A DNA stretch of 64,000 nt from UBA5216 sp043743335 (GTDB lineage: Bacteria > Pseudomonadota > Gammaproteobacteria > Burkholderiales > SG8-41): the NCBI GenBank assembly GCA_043743335.1, contig JAYTWR010000064.1, positions 4,943-68,942 of the forward strand. Direction: 5' to 3'. The first letter of the stretch is position 1. Each line of letters starts with the position of its first letter. Shown here piece by piece: positions 45,352-54,680 of the stretch. Made by a program: the position numbers and the translations under genes. The notes below the pieces were generated by a model. The model searched no databases, had not been told where the DNA came from, and worked only from the letters and a program-made list of their open reading frames with translations.

Positions 45352-47466
45352 ATGCCCGATGGCGCGGCACTGTTCCAAGAATGCGCCGGCTACCTGAGGC
45401 CGGAAGACGTCGCGCAGCTTCAAACCGCCTATAAATTCAGCGCTTCGGCGCACGAAGGCCAGTTTCGCAATTCCGGCGAGCCTTACATCTCGCACCCGCT
45501 GGCCGTGGCCAGCATCCTCGCGCAATGGCATCTTGACCCGCAGGCCCTGACAGCGGCGCTGCTGCATGACGTGATGGAAGACACCGCCGTCACCAAATCC
45601 GATCTGCAACTCGCCTTCGGCAAGCCGGTAGCCGATTTGGTGGACGGCGTTTCCAAGCTCGACAAAATCGAATTTGAAACGCAGGAAGAAGCGCAGGCCG
45701 AAAACTTCCGCAAAATGTTGCTGGCGATGGCGCGCGACGTGCGCGTCATCCTGATCAAGCTCGCGGACCGCCTGCACAATATGCGCACGCTGGATGCCGT
45801 GCCCGCGCACAAGCGCCGCCGCATTGCGCGCGAGACCATGGAAATCTACGCGCCCATCGCCAACCGTCTGGGGTTGAACAGCATTTATCAGGAACTCGAC
45901 GATCTGTCGTTCAAGCACCTCTACCCCAGCCGCTGCAATGTGCTGACCAAAGCCGTGGCGCATGCGCGCGGCAACCGCCGCGAAGTGGTAGGCAAGGTTC
46001 TCGCCAGCATCGAAAAACGCTTGGCGGACAACGGCCTCACGGCGCAAGTGAGTGGCCGTGAGAAGCACCTGTACTCGATCTACACCAAAATGCGCGAAAA
46101 ACATTTATCGTTCGGGCAAGTGCTCGATATGTTCGGCTTTCGCATCATCGTCAAGGACGTTCACGCCTGCTACACCGCGCTCGGTGTGCTGCATGGGCTG
46201 TACAAACCCATCCCCGGCAAATTCAAAGACTACATCGCGATCGCCAAGACAAACGGCTACCAGTCGTTACATACGCATTTGTTCGGCCCTTTCGGCAGTC
46301 CGATTGAAATTCAAATCCGCACGCAAGAAATGCACAAAATCGCCGAGGCGGGTGTGGCCTCGCACTGGCTCTACAAAAGCTCGGATCAATCGATCACCGA
46401 TCTGCAACGCAAAACCCATCAGTGGCTGCAAAGCCTGCTGGAAATGCAATCCGAGTCCGGCGACTCGGTGGAGTTTCTCGAACACCTGAAAGTCGATCTC
46501 TTTCCCGACGCAGTGTACGTGTTCACGCCGCGCGGCAAAATCATGTCATTGCCGCGCGGTGCCACCGCCGTAGATTTTGCCTATGCGGTGCACAGTGATG
46601 TCGGCAATCGCTGCGTGGCGGTGAAAATCAATCAGGAATTGATGCCGCTGCGGCAAGGCCTTAAAAACGGCGACCGCGTGGAAATCATCACCGCCTCGCA
46701 TGCCAAGCCCAATCCGCTGTGGCTCAATTTTGTGGCTACGGCCAAGGCGCGCGCGCACATTCGGCACTTCCTCAAGACCATGCACTTTGATGAGTCTGTG
46801 CAACTCGGCGAGCGCCTATTGAATCAGGCGCTGGCGGTATTGAAATCCAACATCGGCGCGGTATCCGAATCGCGCTGGGCCAAAGTGCTGCGCGAAAGCA
46901 ACGGCAAGTCGCGCAACGACATACTGTCCGACATTGGCTTGGGCAAGCGCCACGGCGTGGTGGTGGCGCGGCAACTGCTGGCGCTGCGCGATCCGACACC
47001 CGGCGAACAAACGAACATGGGGCCGATTATCATTCGCGGCTCGGAGGGCATGGCGGTGCAGTTTTCCAAATGCTGCCACCCAATACCGGGCGACGGCATT
47101 GTTGGCCTGATCGGCAAGGGCCAAGGCATGGCGATTCACACGCACGATTGCCCGGTGCTGGCAAAATCGCGCCATGAGCCAGACCGCGTGCTCGACGTGG
47201 CATGGGACGACGAATCCAACAAGCTGCACGATGTTAACGTGCGCGTCATCGTCGCCAATGAGCGCGGCGTGCTGGCGAAGGTGGCCGCTTGCATCGCCGA
47301 CGAAGAATCGAATATTCAGAACGTCGCAGTCGATCCGCAAGACGGCGGCAAATACGCCAGCATGGATTTCACCCTACAGGTCACCAACCGCCAGCATCTC
47401 GCACGCATCATGATCGAAATGCGGCGCATCCCGGAAGTGACGCGCATTACGCGGCTGCGGGCTTAA
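45352..47466 (+). CDS. spoT: Bifunctional (p)ppGpp synthetase/hydrolase SpoT
   Basis: A 704-residue RelA/SpoT homologue. The HD hydrolase domain is intact (HDVMED, then LIKLADRLHNMRTL), so it can degrade (p)ppGpp. The synthetase domain has IAIAKTNGYQSLHT. TGS (VFTPRGKIMSLPRGATAVDF) and C-terminal ACT domains follow. It ends in a strong terminator. Confidence 0.96.
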   Translation: MPDGAALFQECAGYLRPEDVAQLQTAYKFSASAHEGQFRNSGEPYISHPLAVASILAQWHLDPQALTAALLHDVMEDTAVTKSDLQLAFGKPVADLVDGVSKLDKIEFETQEEAQAENFRKMLLAMARDVRVILIKLADRLHNMRTLDAVPAHKRRRIARETMEIYAPIANRLGLNSIYQELDDLSFKHLYPSRCNVLTKAVAHARGNRREVVGKVLASIEKRLADNGLTAQVSGREKHLYSIYTKMREKHLSFGQVLDMFGFRIIVKDVHACYTALGVLHGLYKPIPGKFKDYIAIAKTNGYQSLHTHLFGPFGSPIEIQIRTQEMHKIAEAGVASHWLYKSSDQSITDLQRKTHQWLQSLLEMQSESGDSVEFLEHLKVDLFPDAVYVFTPRGKIMSLPRGATAVDFAYAVHSDVGNRCVAVKINQELMPLRQGLKNGDRVEIITASHAKPNPLWLNFVATAKARAHIRHFLKTMHFDESVQLGERLLNQALAVLKSNIGAVSESRWAKVLRESNGKSRNDILSDIGLGKRHGVVVARQLLALRDPTPGEQTNMGPIIIRGSEGMAVQFSKCCHPIPGDGIVGLIGKGQGMAIHTHDCPVLAKSRHEPDRVLDVAWDDESNKLHDVNVRVIVANERGVLAKVAACIADEESNIQNVAVDPQDGGKYASMDFTLQVTNRQHLARIMIEMRRIPEVTRITRLRA

Positions 47467-47470
47467 AAAC

Positions 47471-47505
47471 AACGCGGGGCTGAACATTCAGCCCCGCGTT
47501 TTTTT
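47471..47505. terminator. Strong, probably bidirectional terminator between spoT and mlaC
   Basis: AACGCGGGGCTGAA and TTCAGCCCCGCGTT are perfect inverted arms followed by a run of T on the plus strand; the minus strand continues with TTGTTTTT. It serves spoT and possibly the convergent mlaC gene. Confidence 0.92.
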
Positions 47506-47519
47506 AACACCTTGGGAAG

Positions 47520-48155
47520 CTACCCTGCGTTCTGCCTGTTCTTCGCTTCCAGCGCCTTAATCAAGCCATCGATGCCAGACTTGGTAATTTCGCTGTTAAA
47601 CGAGCTGCGGTAGTTGGTCACTAGGCTCAGGTTTTCGACTACCACATCGTAAACCTTCCAGCCGCTCGCTACTTTAGCCAGGCGGTAATCCACCGCAATC
47701 GGTTGGCGCGATGGGTCTTTGACGAAGGTTTTGACCACCACATCATCGTCCGCCGGCTTGACGACCGCCGGACGCACGTCCACTGATACCTCAGCCGTGC
47801 TCGATTGGCTCAACGCCTGACTGTACGTCGTCACCAACAGCGTGCGAAACGCGCCGGTCAGCGCCTGCTGCTGTGCGGGCGAGGCATCACGCCATGAGCG
47901 ACCCACCGCCATGCGCGTCATCGCCTGAAAGTCAAAATTGGGCAACACTTTTTTGTCGACCACCTCAGCCAGTGCGCGCCGTTCCTTGGTGGCTTTAATG
48001 GCCACCAACACCTCCTCCACCATGCCTTTAACCAGCGCGTCGGGCGCGCCCTGTCCCTGCCCCTGTCCCTGTCCCTGTACCTGTGCCAGCGCCGGGCCCG
48101 CTGCCGCCAACAGAACAGTCACCGCACCCAGCAACGCCGCCAATTTCTTGATCAT
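47520..48155 (-). CDS. mlaC: MlaC/Tgt2 family phospholipid-binding periplasmic protein
   Basis: A 211-residue periplasmic lipid carrier. The signal peptide (MIKKLAALLGAVTVLLAAAG, cleavage near ALAQ) is followed by a Gln-Gly repeat (QGQGQGQGQG), then the MlaC domain (KVLPNFDFQAMTRMAVGRSW). It normally shuttles phospholipids between MlaA and MlaFEDB. Those genes are not here. The start at 48155 follows AAGGA. Confidence 0.9.
   Translation of the reverse strand: MIKKLAALLGAVTVLLAAAGPALAQVQGQGQGQGQGAPDALVKGMVEEVLVAIKATKERRALAEVVDKKVLPNFDFQAMTRMAVGRSWRDASPAQQQALTGAFRTLLVTTYSQALSQSSTAEVSVDVRPAVVKPADDDVVVKTFVKDPSRQPIAVDYRLAKVASGWKVYDVVVENLSLVTNYRSSFNSEITKSGIDGLIKALEAKNRQNAG
48049..48087. repeat. 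Hexamer tandem repeat in mlaC
   Basis: Repeats of CCTGTC and close variants encode the Gln-Gly run just after the MlaC signal peptide. In-frame copy-number change would alter only linker length. Confidence 0.75.
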
Positions 48156-48270
48156 CGAGATTCCTTTGTGCTTGATACCCGCGCGGGATTGCGCGTTTGC
48201 GCCTGTCTTCAGGCGCAGTTCCAATAACGCAGTTCTACCCCGGCGGTTACAGCAACGTAACGTCAGGCGA

Positions 48271-48303
48271 AAATAAAAATATGTTTAAAAACAACTAGTT
48301 ACA
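48271..48303 (-). repeat. A+T-rich interspersed element upstream of mlaC
   Basis: Minus-strand reading ATGTAACTAGTTGTTTTTAA, then ACATATTTTTATT. It lies in the gap between the MFS gene stop and the mlaC start. Confidence 0.8.
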
Positions 48304-48379
48304 TATTAAAGTTGATTGCGCAACGCGGTCAGCAATGGGTTGTTACAAAACTTCACATTTTGCCTACAGCCCGCGCCGC

Positions 48380-49585
48380 TTACGTGCGTGCCGCCACCGG
48401 TGCAATCCCGCTGTGGCCGTTGCGCCGCAGCCACATCAGCCACAGCGTAAAGCCGGACGCCAGCAACAGAAACGGCACCGTGCCGTAGTTCACCGCATGC
48501 CAGCCGCTGGCGTTGAGCAGCACGCCCGACGACATCGACGAAACCGCCATGGTGCAAAACACCATCAGATCGTTCGCCGCCTGGGTTTTGGCGCGCTCGG
48601 CGGGCGTATGGCATTCGGTGAGCAGCGCCGAGCCGCCGACGTACATAAAATTCCAGCCCACGCCCAGCACAAACAGTGCCAGCCAGAAATTCATCACGCC
48701 AGTGCCCGCCAGCGCGCAAAGCACCGCGCCGAACAGCAGCACAATGCCCATCAAAATCACTTTCAGCACGCCGAATTTCTGAATCAGCGAGCCGGTAAAA
48801 AACGACGGCCCATACATACCCACCACGTGCCACTCCAGCACAAATGCCGCCGAATTAAAGTGATGATCATGCGCGCGCATCGCCAGCGGCGTGGAAGTCA
48901 TGAACAAATTCATGATGCCGTACGACAGCGCGCCCGCCAACGCCGCCACAATAAACACCGGCTGGCGCATGATCTCGCGGATCGGGCGTCCGCCGTCTTT
49001 GCGCTCCTCTGCCGTCATGCGCGGAATCTCCAGTTGCGACAGCAGCAGCGCGGCTACCAGACACACACCCATCAGCGACAGGTACGACCCCAGAAACATA
49101 TGGCCGGCGAACATATCTTTGGTACGCTTGGCCATTTCGGGCGCGACAAAACCGCCGATGATGCCGCCCGCCAGCGTGAGCGAAATCGCCTTTGCTTTGA
49201 AGCTCGCGTCAGCCACGTCCGCCGCTGCAAAACGGTAGTACTTGCCGAAGGCGGTGTAACACCCCATCACCAGCATGCCCGCGCACAACAACCAAAAACT
49301 CGCGAGATAAATCGCCAGCGCACACAAGGCCGCGCCACAAAAGCCAATGGCCGTGCCCGTTTGAAACCCCGCACGACGTCCGACCGATTTCATCAGCAAC
49401 GAAGCCGGCACCGTAGTCAGCGCCGAGCCCAGCACATAGCCCGTCAGCGGCACCGTCGCAAACGCCGTGTTTGGTGCCAGCGCATAGCCCGCCAAGCCCG
49501 TCACCATCACCAGCGTGACGCCGCCGGTCTGCAATGTCGCCTGGCAAGCGGACAGCACAAGTACATTTCGGTGTTGTTTTTGCAT
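48380..49585 (-). CDS. MFS transporter
   Basis: A 401-residue major facilitator with about 12 membrane segments. Loop 2-3 motif KSVGRRAGFQTG is a variant of the MFS A motif. No substrate can be assigned. It lies in the catabolic region downstream of a Bug receptor gene on the same strand, so uptake or export of an organic acid is plausible. Confidence 0.88.
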   Translation of the reverse strand: MQKQHRNVLVLSACQATLQTGGVTLVMVTGLAGYALAPNTAFATVPLTGYVLGSALTTVPASLLMKSVGRRAGFQTGTAIGFCGAALCALAIYLASFWLLCAGMLVMGCYTAFGKYYRFAAADVADASFKAKAISLTLAGGIIGGFVAPEMAKRTKDMFAGHMFLGSYLSLMGVCLVAALLLSQLEIPRMTAEERKDGGRPIREIMRQPVFIVAALAGALSYGIMNLFMTSTPLAMRAHDHHFNSAAFVLEWHVVGMYGPSFFTGSLIQKFGVLKVILMGIVLLFGAVLCALAGTGVMNFWLALFVLGVGWNFMYVGGSALLTECHTPAERAKTQAANDLMVFCTMAVSSMSSGVLLNASGWHAVNYGTVPFLLLASGFTLWLMWLRRNGHSGIAPVAART

Positions 49586-49633
49586 TCGTTTTTTTACGCT
49601 AATTTCGCAGATTCACGCCACCACCTACCAGCC

Positions 49634-50599
49634 TCACTCCGGCTTAATCCCCGCCGCCTTAACCACTGGCCCAATGCGCGCGATGTTCGCCTTGATGTAG
49701 TCGGCAAACGCCTGCGGCGTGCTGCCGATGAGCGCAAAACCCAGCGCCGACAAACGTTCTTTGGTTTCCGGCAACTGCGTCACGCGCACCACCTCGGCAT
49801 TCATGCGGCTGACGATCTCCGGCGGCGTGCCTGCCGGCAACAACACGCCGGTCCAGGAATCAAAATCAAAACCTGGCACGCCCGCTTCAGCAATGCTCGG
49901 AATATCCGGCGTAGCCGCGATGCGCTTGGCACCCGTGGTGCCGAGGATACGCAGTTTGCCGCCTTTGGCGTGCGGCAGTGCCGTCGCCAAGCCCGGCACC
50001 ATCATCGGAATTTGCCCCGCCAGCACGTCGTTGAACGCCGCCGCCAGCCCCTTGTACGGCACGTGCAAAATGTTGATGCCGGTCATGGATTTGAGCATTT
50101 CCATCGGAATGTGCTGCGCGCTCCCCACGCCACCCGACGCGTAGTTAAGCTGCCCCGGCCGCGCGCGCGCAAACGCCAGCAACTCCTTCACGTTGTTCAC
50201 CGGCACCGAAGGATGCACCGCTAGGCAGTTGTTGATCTCCGCCGTCAGCGACACTGCGGCGTAATCTTTCACCGGGTCATACGGCAGCTTCACATACAAA
50301 TGCGGATTGATCGCCAGTGTCGCCACATTGCCCATGCCCATGGTGTAGCCATCCGCCGGCGAGCGCGCAATCGCCTCCATGCCGATAATGCCGTTGGCAC
50401 CCGTACGGTTATCCACGATCACCTGCTGTTTCCAGTTGTCCGACATTTTTTGTGCGTAGTGTCGGCCAAGAACATCGACTGCGCTGCCGGGAGCGTAGGG
50501 AAGGATGAGACGGACGGACTTGATGGGGTAGGTTTGGGCGGCTGCTGGCAGCGCCATTAGTGTTGTTAGAAACAGGGGGGTTAGTGCCAATGATTTCAT
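49634..50599 (-). CDS. Bug/TctC-family periplasmic solute-binding protein
   Basis: A 321-residue receptor. The signal peptide ends near AAAQ (residue 21), followed by YPIKSVRLILPYAPGSAVDV and VIVDNRTGANGIIGME. The start at 50599 is the first Met of the signal peptide. It follows the SDR gene by 16 bases on the same strand and precedes the MFS gene, so the three may be one operon. Confidence 0.9.
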   Translation of the reverse strand: MKSLALTPLFLTTLMALPAAAQTYPIKSVRLILPYAPGSAVDVLGRHYAQKMSDNWKQQVIVDNRTGANGIIGMEAIARSPADGYTMGMGNVATLAINPHLYVKLPYDPVKDYAAVSLTAEINNCLAVHPSVPVNNVKELLAFARARPGQLNYASGGVGSAQHIPMEMLKSMTGINILHVPYKGLAAAFNDVLAGQIPMMVPGLATALPHAKGGKLRILGTTGAKRIAATPDIPSIAEAGVPGFDFDSWTGVLLPAGTPPEIVSRMNAEVVRVTQLPETKERLSALGFALIGSTPQAFADYIKANIARIGPVVKAAGIKPE

Positions 50600-50615
50600 A
50601 TTTTGCTCGCCGCCC

Positions 50616-51377
50616 TTACGACCCGGAAATCGTAACCCCACCATCCACCACAATCATCTGCCCTGTGACAAACGACCCCGCGTCAGTCGCGAGAAACGTG
50701 GCCACGCCGCCGATATCCTTAGGCTCGCCCAGACGCCGCATCGGCGTGGAAGCCTCACGCGATTTACGCCGCGCTTCGTCCGACCACAGCGCTTTGGCGA
50801 AATCCGTCTTGATCAAACCCGGCGCAATGGTGTTGACACGAATGTTCTTCGGCCCCCATTCCACCGCCAGCGCACGCGCGAGACCCGCTTCGGCAGCCTT
50901 GGACGTGCCATACAGCCCCAGCACCTGACTGCCGCGCAGCGCGCCAATGCTAGAAATAATAATCATCGCACCGCCGCCGCGCTCGCCCATTTGCGGCAGC
51001 ACCATGTTGGCGAGCCAGAACACGCTCTTCACATTGGTTTCCATGATTTTGTCGAACACATCGTCACTCGCCGTGGCCAGCGGGCCAAAATGCGGGTTCG
51101 ACGCCGCGTTACACACCAGAATATCGATGCCCCCCCACTTCGCGATAATCGTATCGACCGCCGATTGGCACGCTGCTTTGTTGCCCACGTGACACGGCAG
51201 CGCCAGCGCCTCTTGCCCACGCGCGGCAAACTCCGCCGCCACTGCATCACACGCATCGGCCTTGCGGCTGGAAATCACCACCTTCGCGCCCGCGTTGGCC
51301 ATTTCTTCGGCGATGGATTTGCCGATGCCCTTGGTTGAACCCGTGACTAACGCCACTTTGCCTTTAAGACTGAACAT
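50616..51377 (-). CDS. SDR family oxidoreductase
   Basis: A 253-residue short-chain dehydrogenase with a complete motif set: TGSTKGIG at 12-19, NAAS, Ser in IIISSIGA, and YGTSK (YxxxK). The C-terminal VVDGGVTISGS fits the FabG-like branch. The start at 51377 follows GGGAGA. It probably reduces or oxidises a hydroxyacyl or ring intermediate of the local catabolic pathway. Confidence 0.92.
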   Translation of the reverse strand: MFSLKGKVALVTGSTKGIGKSIAEEMANAGAKVVISSRKADACDAVAAEFAARGQEALALPCHVGNKAACQSAVDTIIAKWGGIDILVCNAASNPHFGPLATASDDVFDKIMETNVKSVFWLANMVLPQMGERGGGAMIIISSIGALRGSQVLGLYGTSKAAEAGLARALAVEWGPKNIRVNTIAPGLIKTDFAKALWSDEARRKSREASTPMRRLGEPKDIGGVATFLATDAGSFVTGQMIVVDGGVTISGS

Positions 51378-51396
51378 GCTTTCTCCCGACCACAAC

Positions 51397-51427
51397 CGTA
51401 ACTAATTGATTTTAAATGATTATTTTT
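51397..51427 (+). repeat. A+T-rich interspersed element upstream of the SDR gene
   Basis: Reads CGTAACTAATTGATTTTAAA, then TGATTATTTTT. This copy is closest to the consensus. It lies 20 bases before the SDR start. Confidence 0.9.
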
Positions 51428-51550
51428 AACCCACGCCATCCCGGTGAGAAGACGCTCAACGTCAATGGCCGCACACCGAAGGGCGTAACCGCATGCGGGC
51501 TACTCACCCAAGTACTATACCGTATCGCGTGCACGCCCATGCGATCAGCG

Positions 51551-52342
51551 CTATGCGTTGCGGAATTTCGCCGGGCGTTTTTCGATAAACGCCGCCAGCG
51601 CTTCTTTCGCGTCCGCGGTGTAGCGCAGTTTGGTGTTCATGGTGTTTTGCATGTCGATAAACTGCTCCGCGCTTAAATCGTGCGCGCGATGCAGCGCCTG
51701 CTTGGTCATGCGCACGGCAATGGGCGCTTTGCTGTTGAGCTTACGCGCGAGCGCCATAGCCTCATCCATGAGTGTCTCGTGCGGCACCACCGCGCGCACC
51801 AAACCCCAAGCCTTGGCCTGCGCTGCGTCAAACGGCTCGCCTAACATGCAGATTTCGGTGGCGATGGCGCGACCCACCAGGCGCGGCAGGTAATACGCCG
51901 AAGCCTCTGCCATCAGGCCGCGTTCAACAAAATTGCAGCCGAAGGTGGCGCGGTCGCTGGCAATGCGAAAATCCGCTGCAAACGCCATATTGTTGCCCGC
52001 GCCGCGCGTGACACCATTGACCGCTGCGATCACCGGCTTGGACAGCTCGCCAAACGCAATCGGATAGTAGTACCGCGCATCGAACATGGGCTGCGTCAAA
52101 ATGCTGTTGCCACCGCCGGTGTTCTCGGCTTGCGCACGCGCCTTCAAATCGGCACCGGAACAAAAGGCGCGCCCCGTGCCGGTGACAATAATGGTCCAGA
52201 TATCCTGATCGTATTCGGCCTTGTGGATCACCTCGGCAATTTCTTGTCGCATCACCGTGTCTAGCGCGTTCAGACGGTCGGGCCGGTTCAAAGTGAGAAT
52301 GCCGGTGTGTTCGCGTACTTCCCACACAATGGCTTGATACAT
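51551..52342 (-). CDS. Enoyl-CoA hydratase/isomerase family protein
   Basis: A 263-residue crotonase. The oxyanion-hole segments AFCSGADLKAR and NGVTRGAGNNMAFA are in place; a typical catalytic Glu of hydratases is found near GCNFVERGLM. GGAG precedes the start at 52342. It likely acts on an unsaturated acyl-CoA in the neighbouring pathway. Confidence 0.9.
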   Translation of the reverse strand: MYQAIVWEVREHTGILTLNRPDRLNALDTVMRQEIAEVIHKAEYDQDIWTIIVTGTGRAFCSGADLKARAQAENTGGGNSILTQPMFDARYYYPIAFGELSKPVIAAVNGVTRGAGNNMAFAADFRIASDRATFGCNFVERGLMAEASAYYLPRLVGRAIATEICMLGEPFDAAQAKAWGLVRAVVPHETLMDEAMALARKLNSKAPIAVRMTKQALHRAHDLSAEQFIDMQNTMNTKLRYTADAKEALAAFIEKRPAKFRNA

Positions 52343-52498
52343 ATGAAAATCTCCAAGGTTTGCGTTAAACAAGGCCAAACGGCCGGTAGATTAAGTGTAA
52401 CAAGTCGCAGGACTCGGGTTCGGCTGCGGGGTGCGCAAAACGGCATTTGCCTCAGAAGACACAGCAGACGCCGAGGAAAACCTGAGGCGATGTAATTT
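52343..52498. other. Short gap with no recognised feature
   Basis: About 155 bases between the two crotonase genes; I see no gene or clear regulatory site. Confidence 0.4.
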
Positions 52499-53305
52499 TT
52501 ACTTCATGCCCGACTTAAACTTCGGCGTACGCTCGCGATCACCGAGGTTGTTCCAGCCCATATAGTTGGGTTTGCGTTTCTCCGCGAAGGCCTTGCGCGA
52601 TTCCATACGATCGGATTGGGCACCGTGGTTGTGCAGCAGCTTGGCGTAGGCTTCGATATCGTCCGGCACGCGCCCGCGCATGGCACGCGTCATCGCCAGT
52701 GTGTTCACGCGCGAGGCTGGCGGCAGGCTCAACAAATGTTCCGCCATTTCGCGCGACGCAGGCATGAGCTGGTCTTCATCCACCAGCCGGTTGAGATACC
52801 CCAGCTCATACAGACGCTCGGCCTTGAAACGAAACGCGAAAGCCACCTCGGTGGCAATGGCGTGCGCAAAGTTGTTGACGTATCCGTGGTTGTGACCGCC
52901 CAGCAGCCAGCGCTTGGCTTCCGACGATTCAAACGTGACACCGCGCACCGCCACACGAAAATCCCCGCGCTCGGTCAGCATGAAACCGCCGCCCATGGCG
53001 AACCCGTTGATGGCCACGATCACCGGCTTATCAAGCGTGCCGTCGTTGTACGGATTCTCACGCTTGGCTTCGGGTGCAGCGCCGATGCGGCCTTTTTCCA
53101 CCGACTCTTTCATGTCTTCGCCGGCGCAGAACGCGCGACCGGTACCGGTGAAAATAGCGACTTCCATATCTTTGCTTTCGCGAAACTCGCACCAGGCATC
53201 CGCCAGCAGATTGCGCATTTCGGTGCCCAGCGAATTCATGCGCTCCGGACGATTTAACCGGATCACCATGATGCCGTCGTTGCGTTCCACTTCGACAAAA
53301 CTCAT
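52499..53305 (-). CDS. Enoyl-CoA hydratase/isomerase family protein
   Basis: A 268-residue crotonase with AFCAGEDMKES and NGFAMGGGFML as the oxyanion-hole segments. It differs from the downstream paralogue in the catalytic region (VTFESSEAKRWLLGG) and tail (KPNYMGWNNLGDRERTPKF). AGGAG precedes the ATG at 53305. Two crotonases in a row suggest successive or alternative acyl-CoA steps. Confidence 0.9.
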   Translation of the reverse strand: MSFVEVERNDGIMVIRLNRPERMNSLGTEMRNLLADAWCEFRESKDMEVAIFTGTGRAFCAGEDMKESVEKGRIGAAPEAKRENPYNDGTLDKPVIVAINGFAMGGGFMLTERGDFRVAVRGVTFESSEAKRWLLGGHNHGYVNNFAHAIATEVAFAFRFKAERLYELGYLNRLVDEDQLMPASREMAEHLLSLPPASRVNTLAMTRAMRGRVPDDIEAYAKLLHNHGAQSDRMESRKAFAEKRKPNYMGWNNLGDRERTPKFKSGMK

Positions 53306-53348
53306 CTCACTCTCCTCATAGTTGAATTCACATCATACGCCAGCGGCC

Positions 53349-53376
53349 AATCGCCAATCGTGAATCGCCAATCGTA
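53349..53376. repeat. 14-bp direct tandem duplication
   Basis: AATCGCCAATCGTG is followed at once by AATCGCCAATCGTA, between the MFS gene and the crotonase gene. Confidence 0.6.
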
Positions 53377-53386
53377 TTAACGATTC

Positions 53387-54640
53387 TCAGCGCTTGTTAC
53401 CCGGCGCATCCGCGCGCCAGATGTGCTCGCGCCAGTGCCAGCCGATCAACGCCGTGCATAGCAGCCCCGACACGCAATACAGCGTCGCCGTCACACGATA
53501 ACCGTAGTTCGCCATCAACGGCCCCGCCATCAGCAGGCCGACGGGCACGCCATAAATCATCAGCGTGCGCGTGCCCATCACATGCCCGCGAAAACCTTCG
53601 CGCGTGGTGCGCAACAACATGGCCGACAGCGGCACCATGCTCATGCTTTGCGCGCAGCCCGCCAGCATGATCATCGGTATGCCCGTCGTGAAGCCCGGCA
53701 TTTGCGCGAACAGCAACGTCATGCTGTACCACACGCCGCAAAAAATCAGCATCATGCGCGCGGGTGGCAGCCGGTAACCAATGCGCGAAAGAATGATGGA
53801 TCCCATCAACGCGCCAAACGCAAAACTTGCTGCAAGATAGCTCAAGCCGCGCTGGTCGGTATGATAGACATCCTTCGCCACCACCGGCAGCAGGCTGTTG
53901 GTCAGCGGAAACGCCGACACATTGACCAGAAACGCTATCGCCATTGCCGCGCGCAAATGCGGCGTCTGCCACACGTACACCAAGCCGTTGCGCAAATCGC
54001 CCAACGCCGACGCCGGGCGCGCGTCTTTCGCCGACTGCGACACCGGCTTGCCCGTCACCTGCAAACTCAGCATCAGCGCACAACAATAAAAACTCGCGAT
54101 GAAAATATAGGTGTACGCCATGCCCACCCACACCGCGAGCGCCGCACCCGTCAGCGCGCCCATCACACGCGCGGAATCTTGCGTGGTGCGCGAAATACTG
54201 GTCGCGCCAAAGATGCCGGCAGCGGGCATGGTCTCGCCCACCAGCGCATAGCGCAACACCATGTCGGCAGGACGCAGCACACTCATTGCCGCGCCGATGA
54301 AAAACACCTGCAAGGGCATCAGCGCACCGCTTAGCGCCAGCGTCATCGTGGTTGTTGCCAGCAGCGTAGACGCCAACCGTACGCTGCAGTACGTTTTTTT
54401 GTTGCCTATGCGCTGACCGGTGACACCCAGCACTGGCGCAGCCAGTGTGCCCAAATATTGCAGCGACGCAAACAAGGTGAGCATGACCACTGAGCGTGTC
54501 TCGACGAGGATGTACCAAGCGAGAATAATGTTCTCCATTTCCAGCGCCCACGACGTCATCAAATCCGCCGTCCACTGAAAACGAAAACTCCTTACCGCGA
54601 ACGGTGCCAGTGCAGAGGGCTTGTGCGACGCGTCACTCAT
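53387..54640 (-). CDS. MFS transporter (EntS-like)
   Basis: A 417-residue major facilitator with 12 membrane segments, of the MFS_3 branch that includes enterobactin exporter EntS (FRFQWTADLMTSWALEMENI at the start). The substrate is not evident. A Bug receptor gene lies upstream on the same strand, with an interspersed element in between. Confidence 0.88.
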   Translation of the reverse strand: MSDASHKPSALAPFAVRSFRFQWTADLMTSWALEMENIILAWYILVETRSVVMLTLFASLQYLGTLAAPVLGVTGQRIGNKKTYCSVRLASTLLATTTMTLALSGALMPLQVFFIGAAMSVLRPADMVLRYALVGETMPAAGIFGATSISRTTQDSARVMGALTGAALAVWVGMAYTYIFIASFYCCALMLSLQVTGKPVSQSAKDARPASALGDLRNGLVYVWQTPHLRAAMAIAFLVNVSAFPLTNSLLPVVAKDVYHTDQRGLSYLAASFAFGALMGSIILSRIGYRLPPARMMLIFCGVWYSMTLLFAQMPGFTTGIPMIMLAGCAQSMSMVPLSAMLLRTTREGFRGHVMGTRTLMIYGVPVGLLMAGPLMANYGYRVTATLYCVSGLLCTALIGWHWREHIWRADAPGNKR

Positions 54641-54650
54641 GGGGAAATAA

Positions 54651-54680
54651 CGTAACTAATTAATTTTAAAGCTATTTTTC
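54651..54680 (+). repeat. A+T-rich interspersed element between a Bug gene and an MFS gene
   Basis: Reads CGTAACTAATTAATTTTAAA, then GCTATTTTTC. It begins about ten bases before the MFS ATG (minus strand) and ends at the TGA of the Bug receptor gene. Confidence 0.85.

Noticed and set aside
48335..50224. A 629-codon open frame on the plus strand
   Set aside because: It lies opposite the MFS and Bug genes, is Arg/His/Gln-rich, and has no domain; it is an antisense shadow of G+C-rich coding DNA.
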